From assembly GCF_031181555.1 (NCBI RefSeq), contig NZ_JAPSKQ010000015.1, positions 1 through 57,836 on the forward strand: 57,836 bases of DNA. The letters run 5' to 3'. Numbering within the stretch: position 1 is the first letter of the stretch; each line of letters opens with the position of its first letter. The stretch comes from Streptomyces sp. GTDB taxonomy: Bacteria > Actinomycetota > Actinomycetes > Streptomycetales > Streptomycetaceae. The translations under genes and the position numbers were made by a program. Below, one piece after another: positions 1 through 8,814 of the stretch. The notes under the pieces are model-generated. The model was not told the origin of the DNA. It ran no database searches and saw only the letters and a list, made by a program, of their open reading frames with translations.

Positions 1-2
1 CG

Positions 3-116
3 GCCGTCGGGCAGGCGTACAAGCACATGCTGGAGCTCCGACTGGAGAACGGCCCGATGGAGCACGATGCGGCGGTCACGGCGCTCAAGGAGTGGTGGGC
101 CGGGCAACAGGGCTGA
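3..116 (+). CDS. pcnA: CCA tRNA nucleotidyltransferase, C-terminal end (partial)
   Basis: Only the last 37 codons are present; the gene runs off the left edge. The visible tail contains an alpha-helical stretch (AYKHMLELRLENGPM) and ends EWWAGQQG. This resembles the end of actinobacterial CCA-adding enzymes, which finish tRNA 3' ends. The identification leans on gene order: in S. coelicolor the pcnA gene is followed by the LppU/SCO3897-type gene, an MFS gene and ino1, as here. The stop is followed by two parS palindromes that separate it from the convergent gene at 215-724. The catalytic part is outside the window, so function cannot be verified. Confidence 0.6.
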   Translation, partial: AVGQAYKHMLELRLENGPMEHDAAVTALKEWWAGQQG

Positions 117-135
117 GGTGGTGAAGCAGGGTCAT

Positions 136-149
136 GTTTCACGTGAAAC
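136..149. other. parS site (perfect), ParB-binding centromere element
   Basis: GTTTCACGTGAAAC, the Streptomyces ParB-binding consensus, with no mismatch. It is the centre of a 28-bp perfect palindrome (129-156), so the transcript can also fold as a hairpin 3' of pcnA. Forty-three bases separate it from the next copy at 179. Confidence 0.9.
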
Positions 150-161
150 ATGACCCCGCCG

Positions 162-209
162 ACATGGTGAAGGGCGGTGTTTCACGTGAAACACCGCCCT
201 TCACCATGT
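162..209. repeat. 48-bp perfect palindrome around a second parS site
   Basis: Two 24-base arms are exact reverse complements with no spacer. The centre (179-192) is a perfect parS, GTTTCACGTGAAAC. The outer arms GGTGAAGGGCGGTG / CACCGCCCTTCACC add a GC-rich stem. The palindrome lies between convergent genes (stop at 116 on +, stop at 215 on -). It can therefore act both as a ParB site in DNA and as a bidirectional transcription terminator in RNA. The double role is inference. Confidence 0.9.
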
Positions 210-214
210 GGGTC

Positions 215-724
215 CTACTTGTGGTCCTTCAGGCAGAGCAGGAAGTCCTTGCTGTCACCGCTCTCGGTGTACACGTACTGGAAGTCCTTGGCTTCGGCCT
301 CGCACTTGCTGGACGCCATGCTGTCGGTAAGGAACGAGCCCTCGATCTTGGCCAGCACCTTGTACTGCGCCTTGGAGGAGCTGCACTCGACGACCTCGAG
401 GTCCGGGTTGTTGTCGTCGGTGTTTCCGCGGTGCATGCAATCGCCGACCGCAGCGGTATTGGCGTCGTCCCGGCTGGCGATGTAGCCGCCGACGGCCACA
501 CTGACGACAGCCACGGCGATGACGATGTTCTTGATCGTCTTGAAGCTGAGCTTGCGTCGCGGCTGCTCCGGAGGAACAGGAGCACCCGGCGGGGGGAACC
601 CGGGCTGACCGGCCTGCTGCGGGAAACCACCCTGGGGCGGGTAGGGGGCCTGGCCCTGGGGCTGGCCGTAGGGCTGCTGCTGACCCTGTGCGAACGGGTT
701 GCCCTGGGGCGGCGGAGTGGTCAC
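215..724 (-). CDS. LppU/SCO3897-type membrane-anchored protein
   Basis: 169 residues. The N-terminal third (about 1-55) is a Pro/Gln/Gly-rich cytoplasmic stretch (repeated QPYGQPQGQ-like units). A basic patch RRK and one membrane helix follow at about 60-80 (IVIAVAVVSVAVGGYIA). The rest is a small extracytoplasmic domain with four Cys (DCMHRG, VECSS, SKCEAEA, LLCLKD), probably two disulfides. This arrangement matches the actinobacterial LppU/SCO3897 family, whose function is unknown. The gene is convergent with pcnA; the next gene on the same strand lies 123 bases upstream. Role is not known. Confidence 0.8.
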   Translation of the reverse strand: MTTPPPQGNPFAQGQQQPYGQPQGQAPYPPQGGFPQQAGQPGFPPPGAPVPPEQPRRKLSFKTIKNIVIAVAVVSVAVGGYIASRDDANTAAVGDCMHRGNTDDNNPDLEVVECSSSKAQYKVLAKIEGSFLTDSMASSKCEAEAKDFQYVYTESGDSKDFLLCLKDHK

Positions 725-847
725 TTGGGGGTCCCCCTAGAACGTGAATACGTGACGCGCATGACGCGTTGATAAGACGCACGTAAGTTACCGGCCACCA
801 CTGACAACTCTGCAGCCTCATGGGGCTCTGTGGCATTGATGTGACAC

Positions 848-2110
848 TTACTGGCGTTCAAAACGGACCATAGCCACAGCTACTGCTCCGTAAGTAACGG
901 CGATCGTTACCACCAGCGGGACCGACCGGCCGTCGGGCGGCAGCATGAGGGCGGCCACGGCGGCGGCCCCGACGAAGGCCACGTTGAACAGGACGTCGTA
1001 GACGGAGAAGATCCGGCCACGGAAGCCGTCGTCGACGGAGGACTGGACGATCGTGTCCGTGGCGATCTTCGCGCCCTGGGTGGTCAGACCCAGGACGAAC
1101 GCCCCTGCCAGCAGGGGGCCTGAGGCGAAGGGCAGCCCGAGCGCGGGTTCCAGGACAGCGGCGGACCCGGCGCACACCATGATCCAGCGGCCGGGACCGA
1201 GCCACCCCGCGGCCCAGGGTGTCACGACGGCCGCGACGAAGAATCCGGCGCCGGAGACGCCCACCGCCAGCCCCAGCAGGGCGAGTCCCTCGTTCGTGGT
1301 CGAGGTCAGGGCGTACCTGCACAGCATCAGCACCATCACGAGCATGGCGCCGTAGCAGAACCGCATCAGCGACATCGCCGCGAGCGCCCAGGCGGCCTCC
1401 CTGCGCGGTGGCGCGGCGAGGTGACGCACGCCTGCCATCAGGTCGCGAGCGGTGCCGGTGAGCGCCGTGGTCAGCCGCGTGCGTACCAACGCCCGGTCGG
1501 GGCCGAGCAGTTCCTTCGCGATGCTCAGTGACGCCATGGCCGCGCACAGATACAGGGCCGCGCCCACGAGCATCACGGCCGCGTCGGAGTCGGCGATGAC
1601 CAGCCGTACGAGGAAGGCCAGACCGCCGCCCGCCGTCGCGGCGAGTGTTCCGGCGGTCGGGGAGAGGGAGTTGGCGACGACCAGCCGCTCGGCGTCGACC
1701 ACGCGGGGGAGCGCGGCGGACAGGCCGGCGAGGACGAAGCGGTTGACGGCGGTGACGCACAGAGCGGAGACGAAGAGGAGCCAGTCGGGGACCCGGCCGA
1801 TAAGGAGGACGGCGGTCACCGAGGCCATCAGGGCACGCAGCAGGTTGCCGTACAGGAACACCTGCCGGCGCCGCCAGCGGTCCAGCAGGACTCCGGCGAA
1901 GGGGCCGACCACGGAGTACGGGAGGAGCAGTACCGCCATCGCGGAGGCGATCGCCGCGGCCGACGTCTGCCTCTCCGGCGAGAAGACCACGTGGGCGGCG
2001 AGCGCGACCTGGAAGACGCCGTCGGCGCCCTGGGACAGCAGCCGTACGGTGAGCAGGCGCCTGAAGCCCTGGAAGCGCAGCAGGACACGCAGGTCACGGA
2101 CGACGGCCAT
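848..2110 (-). CDS. MFS transporter
   Basis: 420 residues from the ATG at 2110, chosen because GAGG lies nine bases upstream; a GTG at 2125 has no usable ribosome site. The protein is hydrophobic throughout with about twelve membrane helices. The loop after helix 2 carries the MFS-A-like signature (GPFAGVLLDRWRRRQ). It belongs to the MFS drug/unknown-substrate exporters with a TsgA/EntS-like look. The substrate cannot be read from sequence. The ino1 terminator hairpin lies immediately upstream, so it probably has its own weak promoter or depends on read-through. Confidence 0.85.
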   Translation of the reverse strand: MAVVRDLRVLLRFQGFRRLLTVRLLSQGADGVFQVALAAHVVFSPERQTSAAAIASAMAVLLLPYSVVGPFAGVLLDRWRRRQVFLYGNLLRALMASVTAVLLIGRVPDWLLFVSALCVTAVNRFVLAGLSAALPRVVDAERLVVANSLSPTAGTLAATAGGGLAFLVRLVIADSDAAVMLVGAALYLCAAMASLSIAKELLGPDRALVRTRLTTALTGTARDLMAGVRHLAAPPRREAAWALAAMSLMRFCYGAMLVMVLMLCRYALTSTTNEGLALLGLAVGVSGAGFFVAAVVTPWAAGWLGPGRWIMVCAGSAAVLEPALGLPFASGPLLAGAFVLGLTTQGAKIATDTIVQSSVDDGFRGRIFSVYDVLFNVAFVGAAAVAALMLPPDGRSVPLVVTIAVTYGAVAVAMVRFERQ

Positions 2111-2133
2111 GGGGCTCAGCCTCACATACGGGG

Positions 2134-2165
2134 AGGGTCTCCGGGACGTACGACCCGGAGACCCT
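2134..2165 (-). terminator. terminator hairpin of ino1
   Basis: 12-bp perfect stem AGGGTCTCCGGG / CCCGGAGACCCT with an 8-base loop, 24 bases after the ino1 stop codon. No U-tract, as usual in Streptomyces. Confidence 0.75.
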
Positions 2166-2188
2166 CAACTGCCCACGCGGAGCGGGTC

Positions 2189-3271
2189 CTAGCGCTCGAC
2201 CTCGCCCTTGATGAACTTCTCGACGTTCTCGCGGGCCTCGTCGTCGAAGTACTGCACCGGCGGGGACTTCATGAAGTACGACGACGCCGACAGGATCGGG
2301 CCGCCGATGCCCCGGTCCTTGGCGATCTTCGCGGCGCGCAGGGCGTCGATGATGACACCGGCGGAGTTCGGGGAGTCCCAGACCTCGAGCTTGTACTCCA
2401 GGTTCAGCGGGACGTCACCGAAGGCGCGGCCCTCGAGGCGGACGTAGGCCCACTTGCGGTCGTCCAGCCAGGCGACGTAGTCGGACGGGCCGATGTGGAC
2501 GTTCTTCTCGCCGAGCTCCCGGTCGGGGATCTGGGAGGTGACCGCCTGCGTCTTGGAGATCTTCTTGGACTCCAGGCGCTCGCGCTCGAGCATGTTCTTG
2601 AAGTCCATGTTGCCGCCGACGTTCAGCTGCATCGTGCGGTCCAGGACGACACCGCGGTCCTCGAACAGCTTCGCCATGACGCGGTGCGTGATGGTGGCGC
2701 CGACCTGGGACTTGATGTCGTCACCGACGATCGGCACACCGGCCTCGGTGAACTTGTCCGCCCACTCCTTGGTGCCGGCGATGAAGACCGGGAGGGCGTT
2801 GACGAAGGCGACCTTGGCGTCGATGGCGCACTGGGCGTAGAACTTCGCCGCGTCCTCGGAGCCCACGGGCAGGTAGCAGACCAGGACGTCTACCTGCTTG
2901 TCCTTGAGGACCTGGACGACGTCGACCGGCTCCTCGGCGGACTCCTCGATGGTCTCGCGGTAGTACTTGCCGAGGCCGTCGAGGGTGTGGCCGCGCTGGA
3001 CCGTCACACCGGTGCGGGGGACGTCGCAGATCTTGATGGTGTTGTTCTCCGAGGCGCCGATGGCGTCCGCGAGGTCGAGACCGACCTTCTTGGCGTCCAC
3101 GTCGAAGGCGGCGACGAACTCGACGTCGCGGACGTGGTAGTCGCCGAACTGGACGTGCATCAGGCCCGGCACCTTGGACGCCGGGTCGGCGTCCTTGTAG
3201 TACTCGACTCCCTGCACCAGCGATGCGGCGCAGTTGCCCACGCCGACGATGGCTACGCGAACCGAACCCAT
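2189..3271 (-). CDS. ino1: inositol-3-phosphate synthase
   Basis: 360 residues, the size of actinobacterial Ino1. It isomerises D-glucose 6-phosphate to 1L-myo-inositol 1-phosphate with NAD, the first step to mycothiol and phosphatidylinositol. The N-terminal Rossmann motif reads [13 protein letters not shown]. The protein keeps the conserved [28 protein letters not shown] and NVGGNMDF segments around the active site. The gene is downstream of a PadR regulator on the same strand with a 43-base gap, so co-transcription or PadR control is plausible. Translation starts MGSVRVAI. Confidence 0.95.
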   Translation of the reverse strand: MGSVRVAIVGVGNCAASLVQGVEYYKDADPASKVPGLMHVQFGDYHVRDVEFVAAFDVDAKKVGLDLADAIGASENNTIKICDVPRTGVTVQRGHTLDGLGKYYRETIEESAEEPVDVVQVLKDKQVDVLVCYLPVGSEDAAKFYAQCAIDAKVAFVNALPVFIAGTKEWADKFTEAGVPIVGDDIKSQVGATITHRVMAKLFEDRGVVLDRTMQLNVGGNMDFKNMLERERLESKKISKTQAVTSQIPDRELGEKNVHIGPSDYVAWLDDRKWAYVRLEGRAFGDVPLNLEYKLEVWDSPNSAGVIIDALRAAKIAKDRGIGGPILSASSYFMKSPPVQYFDDEARENVEKFIKGEVER

Positions 3272-3314
3272 TCCGGTTGCTCCCTGTGTGTACGAGTGAG
3301 GCCCTGAGCGGGTC

Positions 3315-3998
3315 TCACGTGGCGGTGTCGTCGGGCGTATCCGGCCGGGGATCGTCCCCGGGCCGGGGCAGGCCGCCCGTCGCTCCAGATGTGGTGTCCT
3401 GCTGAGCGGACCCCCCGGTGGCGGAACCCTTCAGGTCCCGTCCGGCCCGCTCGCTCTCGATGAGCTCGTTCAGCCAGCGCACTTCGCGCTCCACGGACTC
3501 CATCCCGTGGCGCTGGAGCTCAAGCGTGTAGTCGTCGAGGCGCTCCCGGGTGCGGGCCAGGGAGGCGCGCATCTTCTCGAGGCGCTCCTCCAGCCGACTG
3601 CGGCGGCCCTCGAGGACGCGCATGCGCACATCCCGAGAGGTCTGCCCGAAGAAGGCGAACCGCGCGGCGAAGGTCTCGTCCTCGTACGCGTCCGGTCCCG
3701 TCTGCGAGAGCAGCTGCTCGAAGTGCTCCTTACCTTCCGCCGTCAGCCGGTAGACGATCTTGGCGCGGCGCCCGGAGAGCGGGGCGGCGAGGGCGTCCTC
3801 GGCGGTGTTGCCCGGTTCCTCGATCAACCAGCCGTTGGCGAGCAGCGTCTTGAGGCAGGGGTAGAGCGTCCCGTAGCTGAACGCACGGAACACACCCAGT
3901 GACGTATTGAGTCGTTTGCGCAGCTCATAGCCGTGCATCGGAGATTCGCGGAGCAGGCCGAGTACGGCGAACTCGAGGATCCCGGAACGCCGGCTCAT
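3315..3998 (-). CDS. PadR family transcriptional regulator
   Basis: 227 residues from ATG at 3998, preceded by GGGAGG; longer open frames upstream lack a ribosome site and would overlap the operator. Residues about 8-85 form the PadR winged helix ([23 protein letters not shown], then [19 protein letters not shown]). A C-terminal coiled-coil segment (about 130-195, rich in R and E) would dimerise. The tail after about 200 is disordered (Gly/Asp/Pro/Thr). An inverted repeat at 4071-4093 is the likely autoregulatory site. It lies next to ino1 and is divergent from the PBP gene; which gene it controls is not known. Confidence 0.9.
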   Translation of the reverse strand: MSRRSGILEFAVLGLLRESPMHGYELRKRLNTSLGVFRAFSYGTLYPCLKTLLANGWLIEEPGNTAEDALAAPLSGRRAKIVYRLTAEGKEHFEQLLSQTGPDAYEDETFAARFAFFGQTSRDVRMRVLEGRRSRLEERLEKMRASLARTRERLDDYTLELQRHGMESVEREVRWLNELIESERAGRDLKGSATGGSAQQDTTSGATGGLPRPGDDPRPDTPDDTAT

Positions 3999-4070
3999 CG
4001 TCGCCTCCCCTCTGCCGCGGTCCTGCCGTGACGGGCTCGTGTCCGGCTCGTCGCCGTCCTTATGTCGAGC

Positions 4071-4093
4071 TGATGTATCGACTCGATACATCA
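4071..4093. promoter_or_regulatory. inverted repeat, candidate PadR operator
   Basis: TGATGTATCG-ACT-CGATACATCA: 10-bp arms with a 3-base spacer, 73 bases upstream of the padR start and about 300 bases upstream of the PBP start. PadR operators usually contain ATGT...ACAT half sites, which are present. The AT-rich repeat stands out from the surrounding GC-rich DNA. Confidence 0.65.
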
Positions 4094-4287
4094 CGACGAT
4101 AGAACGGCCTTCCGGATGCGACAAGAGGGGGTGGGGTGAACGGGATCACATCACCGGTTCGTGGGGAGCAAGTTGCCTGATTTGAGGTGAACTTCTGTGC
4201 TCGGAGGGTTTTGGCGGTGCGTAGTCTGTGCGCCATGCACACCACCGGGAACCGAGTGACGCCTGGGGGCGTCCCTGTCCCCGGTGC

Positions 4288-4323
4288 AGTACGGGTGAAT
4301 GCGGGAAGTACCGCATCCGTACT
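4288..4323 (+). other. leader hairpin upstream of the PBP gene
   Basis: Two coaxial stems AGTACGG/CCGTACT and ATGCGG/CCGCAT share a 4-base bulge on the 5' side and a 6-base loop (GAAGTA). The structure ends about 70 bases before the PBP start. It could be a transcript leader element or an attenuator; no known riboswitch was recognised. The rest of the 3999-4394 gap holds the PadR operator and presumably both divergent promoters. Confidence 0.4.
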
Positions 4324-4394
4324 TCGGGGGGACCGGAAACCAGCCGCCGTTTCCAGGCGCGCAAGGGTGCGCCTGCCCGAGGAGTAGTCGTTCG

Positions 4395-7079
4395 ATGAGC
4401 GAGCACCGTCGCAAACCGCCGCAGCCGCAGGGAGGCGGACGTGCCGCGGCCCGACGCGGCCAGTCCGGCTCGTCCTCCGGCCGCCGCGCGGCACCGCGAG
4501 GCGCCACCGGGTCTCCGTCCGATCCCTATGGGGCGGGCGCCCACGGCTCGGGGGGTGAGAACCGTACGTACGGCGGCCGCGCCGAGGCACGACGCGCGGC
4601 TCAGAGAGGCGGTGGCCGCCGTGCCGGTTCCGCCGGGCCCGGCCGCGGCAGGGGCCGCGCGGCACCTCCCGGCAAGAAGCGGATCATCGACTACCCCCGC
4701 CACGACAGGGACGGCTGGCGTCGCTGGATGCCGTCCTGGAAGCTCGTCTCCGGGTTGTGCATCGCCTTCTTCGGCAGCATGGTGGCCGTCGCGGGGATCG
4801 GGTACGCGATGGTGGAGGTACCCAACGTCGCCTTGACGGCCACGGCGCAGAACAACGTCTACTACTGGTCCGACGGCTCACAGATGGTCGCCACGGGCGG
4901 TGAGCGCAACCGCCAGATCGTCAACCTCTCGCAGATTCCCAAGGAGATGCAGAACGCCGTCATCGCCCAGGAGAACAAGACGTTCCGCAGCGACAGCGGC
5001 ATCGACCCGAAGGGCATCGCCCGGGCCGTGTTCAACATGGCCCGTGGTGGCGAAACACAGGGTGGCTCCACGATCACCCAGCAGTACGTCAAGAACGCGA
5101 TGCTGGACGACCAGTCGCAGACGCTCTCCCGGAAGTTCAAGGAGATCTTCGTCTCGATCAAGGTGGGCGCCACCGTTGACAAGGACGACATCCTCGCGGG
5201 CTATCTGAACTCGGCGTACTACGGCCGTGGGGCCTACGGGATCCAGGCCGCCGCCCGCGCGTACTTCAACAAGGACGCCATCGACCTGAACCCGGGCGAG
5301 TGCGCCTTCCTGGCGGCGGTGCTCAAGGGCGCCACCTACTACGACCCGGCCGGCGCGCGGTCCATCGATCCGGTCGGTGCCACTCCCGAGAAGAACCGGG
5401 AGCGTGTCCTGAAGCAGATGCAGGACACGCTGGACAAGATGGTCGAGTACGACTACCTGAGCGCCGAGGACCGGGCCAAGCACACCAAGCTGCCCAAGTG
5501 GCAGAACCCCCGGTCGAACACGGCGCTGAGCGGCCAGATCGGTTACCTCGTCGACCTGGCCAAGGCGTACATCGTCAACAACAGCGAAGAGACCGGCATC
5601 ACGGCCAACGATCTGGAGAAGGGCGGCTACTCGATCTACACGACCTTCGACAAGAAGAAGGTCCAGGAGCTCGAGAAGTCGGTCAAGAAGGTCTACAAGG
5701 AGAACATCAAGCCCGAGGAGCGCCCGGACACGGACACCCACGTCCAGTTCGGTGGGGCCTCGGTGAATCCCGCGACCGGCGCGATCGAGGCCATCTACGG
5801 CGGTGTCGATGCGACCAAGCACTTCACCAACAACGCCGACGCGACCGGTGCCCAGGTCGGTTCGACGTTCAAGCCGTTCGTCCTGGCGGCGGCCATGACG
5901 TGGGGTGTCCGGAACCCGGATCTGGGTCCGGTGCAGGGGCATGACGTGCGCACCATCGTCTCTCCGAAGAGCCTCTACAACGGCAAGAACAAGCTCAAGA
6001 TCAAGGAATACGACGGCACCATCTGGCAGAACGAGAAGGGTGAGCAGTGGGAGCAGGTCAATGACGGCGACGTGTCGTACGGCACGCCGCCCGATTACAA
6101 GATCGACCTCCGTGAGGCGATGCGTGAGTCGGTGAACTCCTCCTTCGTGCAGCTCGGCATGGATGTCGGTCTGGACAAGGTGAAGGAAGCAGCGATCCAC
6201 GCGGGTGTCCTGGAAGGCAGCCTCGCCGGTACCAGCTATCCGTCGTTCTCCATCGGTACCTCCAACCCCAGCGCGATCCGTATGGCGGGCGCGTATGCCA
6301 CGTTCGCGGCGAGCGGCAAGCAGCGCGAGCCCTTCTCGGTGAAGAAGGTGTCGAGCAAGGACGGCACGATCTTCACCCACAAGATCCAGACCGAGCAGGC
6401 GTTCACCTCTGAGGTCGCCGACAACGTCACGGACGTCCTGAAGACCGTCGTCGAGGACGGAACCGGTACCAACGCCCAGATCCCCGGCCGCGAGGTGGCC
6501 GGAAAGACCGGTACGACGGACGGCAACAAGTCCGCCTGGTTCGTCGGGTACACCCCGCAGCTGTCGACCGCGATCAGCATGTTCCGGTACCCCGACGACG
6601 AGAGCATCAAGAACCGCCAGTTCCTGGAGATGTTCGGAACGGGCGGCCAGAAGAAGATCCACGGCGCCTCGTTCCCGTCCGAGATCTGGGCGGACTACAT
6701 GGATGACGCGCTCAAGGGGCTGCCGGCGAAGAAGTTCCCGACTCCCCAGCCCATCGGGGAGATCGTCAACGACACTCCGACGCAGAGCCCCAGTCCCACC
6801 CCCACCGAAACCGAGGAGACGACTCCGTCGGCGACTCCGACACCCACGGAGACCGAGACCACTCCGGCGCCCACGGAGACCGCCACGTGCAGGCCGTTCG
6901 ACTTCAACTGCGAAGACGGTGAGGACGACACGGGCGGCAGCGGTCCCGGGGGCACGGACACCGGCGGGACGGACGGCGGGGTGACTTCCTCGCCGACGGC
7001 CACGGAAAGCGGCGACCCGGGGACCAGCAGAGGAAACGGCAACGGAGGCGACGGTCTCTTCGGAGGCCCGGCCGGTTAG
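4395..7079 (+). CDS. class A penicillin-binding protein (transglycosylase/transpeptidase)
   Basis: 894 residues from ATG at 4395 (GGAG ten bases upstream). Order: Arg/Gly-rich cytoplasmic tail (1-110), one membrane helix (about 114-141), GT51 transglycosylase (about 165-350), transpeptidase (about 440-760) and a Pro/Thr/Glu then Gly-rich tail. GT51 motifs: QENKTFRSDSGID (catalytic Glu near 190) and QGGSTITQQY. Transpeptidase motifs: STFK (catalytic Ser near 487), SVN (near 577) and KTGT (near 702). It polymerises and cross-links peptidoglycan outside the membrane. The usual EDxxFxxH motif reads ENKTFRSD here, a common variant in actinobacteria. It corresponds by position to S. coelicolor SCO3901. 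Confidence 0.95.
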   Translation: MSEHRRKPPQPQGGGRAAARRGQSGSSSGRRAAPRGATGSPSDPYGAGAHGSGGENRTYGGRAEARRAAQRGGGRRAGSAGPGRGRGRAAPPGKKRIIDYPRHDRDGWRRWMPSWKLVSGLCIAFFGSMVAVAGIGYAMVEVPNVALTATAQNNVYYWSDGSQMVATGGERNRQIVNLSQIPKEMQNAVIAQENKTFRSDSGIDPKGIARAVFNMARGGETQGGSTITQQYVKNAMLDDQSQTLSRKFKEIFVSIKVGATVDKDDILAGYLNSAYYGRGAYGIQAAARAYFNKDAIDLNPGECAFLAAVLKGATYYDPAGARSIDPVGATPEKNRERVLKQMQDTLDKMVEYDYLSAEDRAKHTKLPKWQNPRSNTALSGQIGYLVDLAKAYIVNNSEETGITANDLEKGGYSIYTTFDKKKVQELEKSVKKVYKENIKPEERPDTDTHVQFGGASVNPATGAIEAIYGGVDATKHFTNNADATGAQVGSTFKPFVLAAAMTWGVRNPDLGPVQGHDVRTIVSPKSLYNGKNKLKIKEYDGTIWQNEKGEQWEQVNDGDVSYGTPPDYKIDLREAMRESVNSSFVQLGMDVGLDKVKEAAIHAGVLEGSLAGTSYPSFSIGTSNPSAIRMAGAYATFAASGKQREPFSVKKVSSKDGTIFTHKIQTEQAFTSEVADNVTDVLKTVVEDGTGTNAQIPGREVAGKTGTTDGNKSAWFVGYTPQLSTAISMFRYPDDESIKNRQFLEMFGTGGQKKIHGASFPSEIWADYMDDALKGLPAKKFPTPQPIGEIVNDTPTQSPSPTPTETEETTPSATPTPTETETTPAPTETATCRPFDFNCEDGEDDTGGSGPGGTDTGGTDGGVTSSPTATESGDPGTSRGNGNGGDGLFGGPAG

Positions 7080-7097
7080 TCGGTCTATCGACCGACT
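7078..7097 (+). terminator. small hairpin overlapping the PBP stop codon
   Basis: AGTCGGTC-TATC-GACCGACT, 8-bp stem whose left arm begins inside the TAG stop. It is followed within 30 bases by parS and by a stronger hairpin. Confidence 0.5.
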
Positions 7098-7102
7098 TGG
7101 GT

Positions 7103-7116
7103 GTTTCACGTGAAAC
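7103..7116. other. parS site (perfect)
   Basis: GTTTCACGTGAAAC inside an 18-bp palindrome (7101-7118). It sits between two hairpins that end the PBP transcript. Confidence 0.9.
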
Positions 7117-7118
7117 AC

Positions 7119-7149
7119 GGGCCGCCGTACCCCTCGGGTACGGCGGCCC
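7119..7149 (+). terminator. strong terminator of the PBP gene
   Basis: 14-bp perfect stem GGGCCGCCGTACCC / GGGTACGGCGGCCC with a 3-base loop. It abuts the parS palindrome directly, with no base between them. Confidence 0.85.
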
Positions 7150-7187
7150 TCGGCGTATTCCGAGCCATGTACGGCAGGATGTGCGGC

Positions 7188-8687
7188 ATGCCCAGTGGAG
7201 AATCGACGCAAGCGAGCGTCCACGAGCCCGAGCCGGTGCGGCCGACCGAGGAGGACCAGGTCGCCGCTGCCGGCAGCGAGCTGATCGGTGGCCCGCTCGG
7301 GCGGCGTGCCCTGACCGGGAGATCCTGGTGGACCCCGGTCCGGGTCATCGCGCTCGTGGCGATCGGGATGTTCGCCCTCGGCCTGGTGCAGAAAGCGCCC
7401 TGCTACAACGGAGCCTGGTTCTTCGGCGCCAGCTCCCAGTACACGCACGCCTGCTACTCGGACATCCCGCACCTCTACCAGGGGCGCGGCTTCGCCGACG
7501 GGCTGGTGCCGTACTTCGACAAGCTCCCCGGGGACATGCAGTACCTCGAGTACCCGGTGCTGACCGGCGTGTTCATGGAGGTCGCCGCCTGGCTCACGCC
7601 CGGCAGCGGCAGCATTCAGGACCAGGCGAAGTGGTACTGGATGGTCAACGCCGGGATGCTCATGGTGTGCGCGGCCGTCATCGCCGTCTGTGTGACCCGT
7701 ACGCACACCCGGCGACCCTGGGACGCCCTGCTGCTGGCGCTGGCGCCCGCCTTCGCGCTGACCGCGACCATCAACTGGGACCTGCTGGCCGTCGCTCTGA
7801 CGGCCGCGGCGATGCTGATGTGGTCGCGGGGGCGTTCTCTCGCCTTCGGTGTCCTCCTCGGGCTCGCCACGGCCGCCAAGCTCTACCCCCTGCTGCTCCT
7901 CGGCCCGTTGCTGGTGCTGTGCTGGCGCGCGGGCCGCTGGCGGGAGTACGGAAGGGCTCTCGGGGGTGCGGCCGTCGCCTGGGCCGTCGTCAACGTGCCC
8001 GTGATGCTCTTCGCCTTCGACGGCTGGTCGAAGTTCTACACGTTCAGCCAGGAGCGGGGCGTCGACTTCGGTTCCTTCTGGCTGATCATGGCCCAGAACT
8101 CGAGCGATCCGCTCAGCACCGACACCGTCAACACGTTCGCCATGCTCCTGATGCTGCTCTGCTGCGCGGGCGTCGCGGCGCTCGCGCTCACGGCTCCGCG
8201 CCGGCCGCGCTTCGCCCAGCTCGCCTTCCTGGTCGTCGCGGCGTTCATCCTGACCAACAAGGTCTACTCGCCGCAGTACGTCCTGTGGCTGGTGCCGCTG
8301 GCGGCCCTCGCCCGGCCGAAGTGGCGGGACTTCCTCGTCTGGCAGGCCTGCGAGGTGGCGTACTTCCTGGGCATCTGGATGTACCTCGCGTACACGACCA
8401 GCGGGGACGCCCAGAAGGGGCTGCCCACCGACGGCTACCACTGGGCCATCGGTCTGCACCTGCTGGGGACGCTGTACCTGTGCGCCATGGTCGTGCGCGA
8501 CATCCTGATGCCGGAGCGGGACCCGGTACGGCGGTCGGGTGAGGACGATCCCTCGGGCGGGGTGCTCGACGGAGCCGAGGACGTGTTCGTGCTCGGGCCC
8601 GCAGCCCGTCCCGCGCGGCACACGGCCCACTTCGAGGGGCCGCAGGTCGAGTGGGGGACGCCCCGGGCCACAGGCGGTTCGCTCTGA
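7188..8687 (+). CDS. GT87 family polyprenyl-phosphate-dependent mannosyltransferase-like membrane protein
   Basis: 499 residues from ATG at 7188 (AGGA eight bases upstream). Earlier in-frame starts would be read through parS and the terminator hairpin. After about 55 soluble residues there are ten or so membrane helices. The second external loop holds conserved aromatic/acidic segments (YFDKLPGDMQYLEYPVL), typical of glycosyltransferase 87 / C-type polytopic glycosyltransferases. These use lipid-linked sugar donors on the outer membrane face. Donor and acceptor are unknown; neighbours point to the cell envelope. A short soluble tail (from about 450) follows the last helix. Confidence 0.8.
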   Translation: MPSGESTQASVHEPEPVRPTEEDQVAAAGSELIGGPLGRRALTGRSWWTPVRVIALVAIGMFALGLVQKAPCYNGAWFFGASSQYTHACYSDIPHLYQGRGFADGLVPYFDKLPGDMQYLEYPVLTGVFMEVAAWLTPGSGSIQDQAKWYWMVNAGMLMVCAAVIAVCVTRTHTRRPWDALLLALAPAFALTATINWDLLAVALTAAAMLMWSRGRSLAFGVLLGLATAAKLYPLLLLGPLLVLCWRAGRWREYGRALGGAAVAWAVVNVPVMLFAFDGWSKFYTFSQERGVDFGSFWLIMAQNSSDPLSTDTVNTFAMLLMLLCCAGVAALALTAPRRPRFAQLAFLVVAAFILTNKVYSPQYVLWLVPLAALARPKWRDFLVWQACEVAYFLGIWMYLAYTTSGDAQKGLPTDGYHWAIGLHLLGTLYLCAMVVRDILMPERDPVRRSGEDDPSGGVLDGAEDVFVLGPAARPARHTAHFEGPQVEWGTPRATGGSL

Positions 8688-8720
8688 GCGAACGAGCCGG
8701 CACGCGCCACCGTCAAGGCG

Positions 8721-8763
8721 AGCGAAAGGCCGTACACGGACCAACCGTGTACGGCCTTTCGCT
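8721..8763. terminator. bidirectional terminator between convergent genes
   Basis: 19-bp perfect stem beginning AGCGAAAGGCCGTACACGG, loop ACCAA, then the complement. It lies between the GT87 gene (+) and the alanine racemase-like gene (-); one of the longest perfect stems in the window. Confidence 0.9.
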
Positions 8764-8814
8764 GTCCCCGTGAGGGCGGATCCTCAGCTGTTCCAGAGCT
8801 GCTCCGGGCGCCGC

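Noticed and set aside
4289..4390. Cyclic di-AMP (ydaO) riboswitch before the PBP gene
   Set aside because: Only a two-part hairpin is visible; the conserved junction sequences of that class were not recognised.
7101..7187. In-frame GTG at 7101 as start of the GT87 protein (giving a MFHVKH-like beginning)
   Set aside because: The codons come from the parS palindrome and the following terminator stem; there is no ribosome site, while ATG 7188 has one.
4878..8744. A very long open frame on the - strand (1288 codons) opposite the PBP and GT87 genes
   Set aside because: It is antisense to two clear genes with family motifs; its own sequence is Arg/Gly/Val/Asp-rich low-complexity text typical of GC-biased mirror frames.
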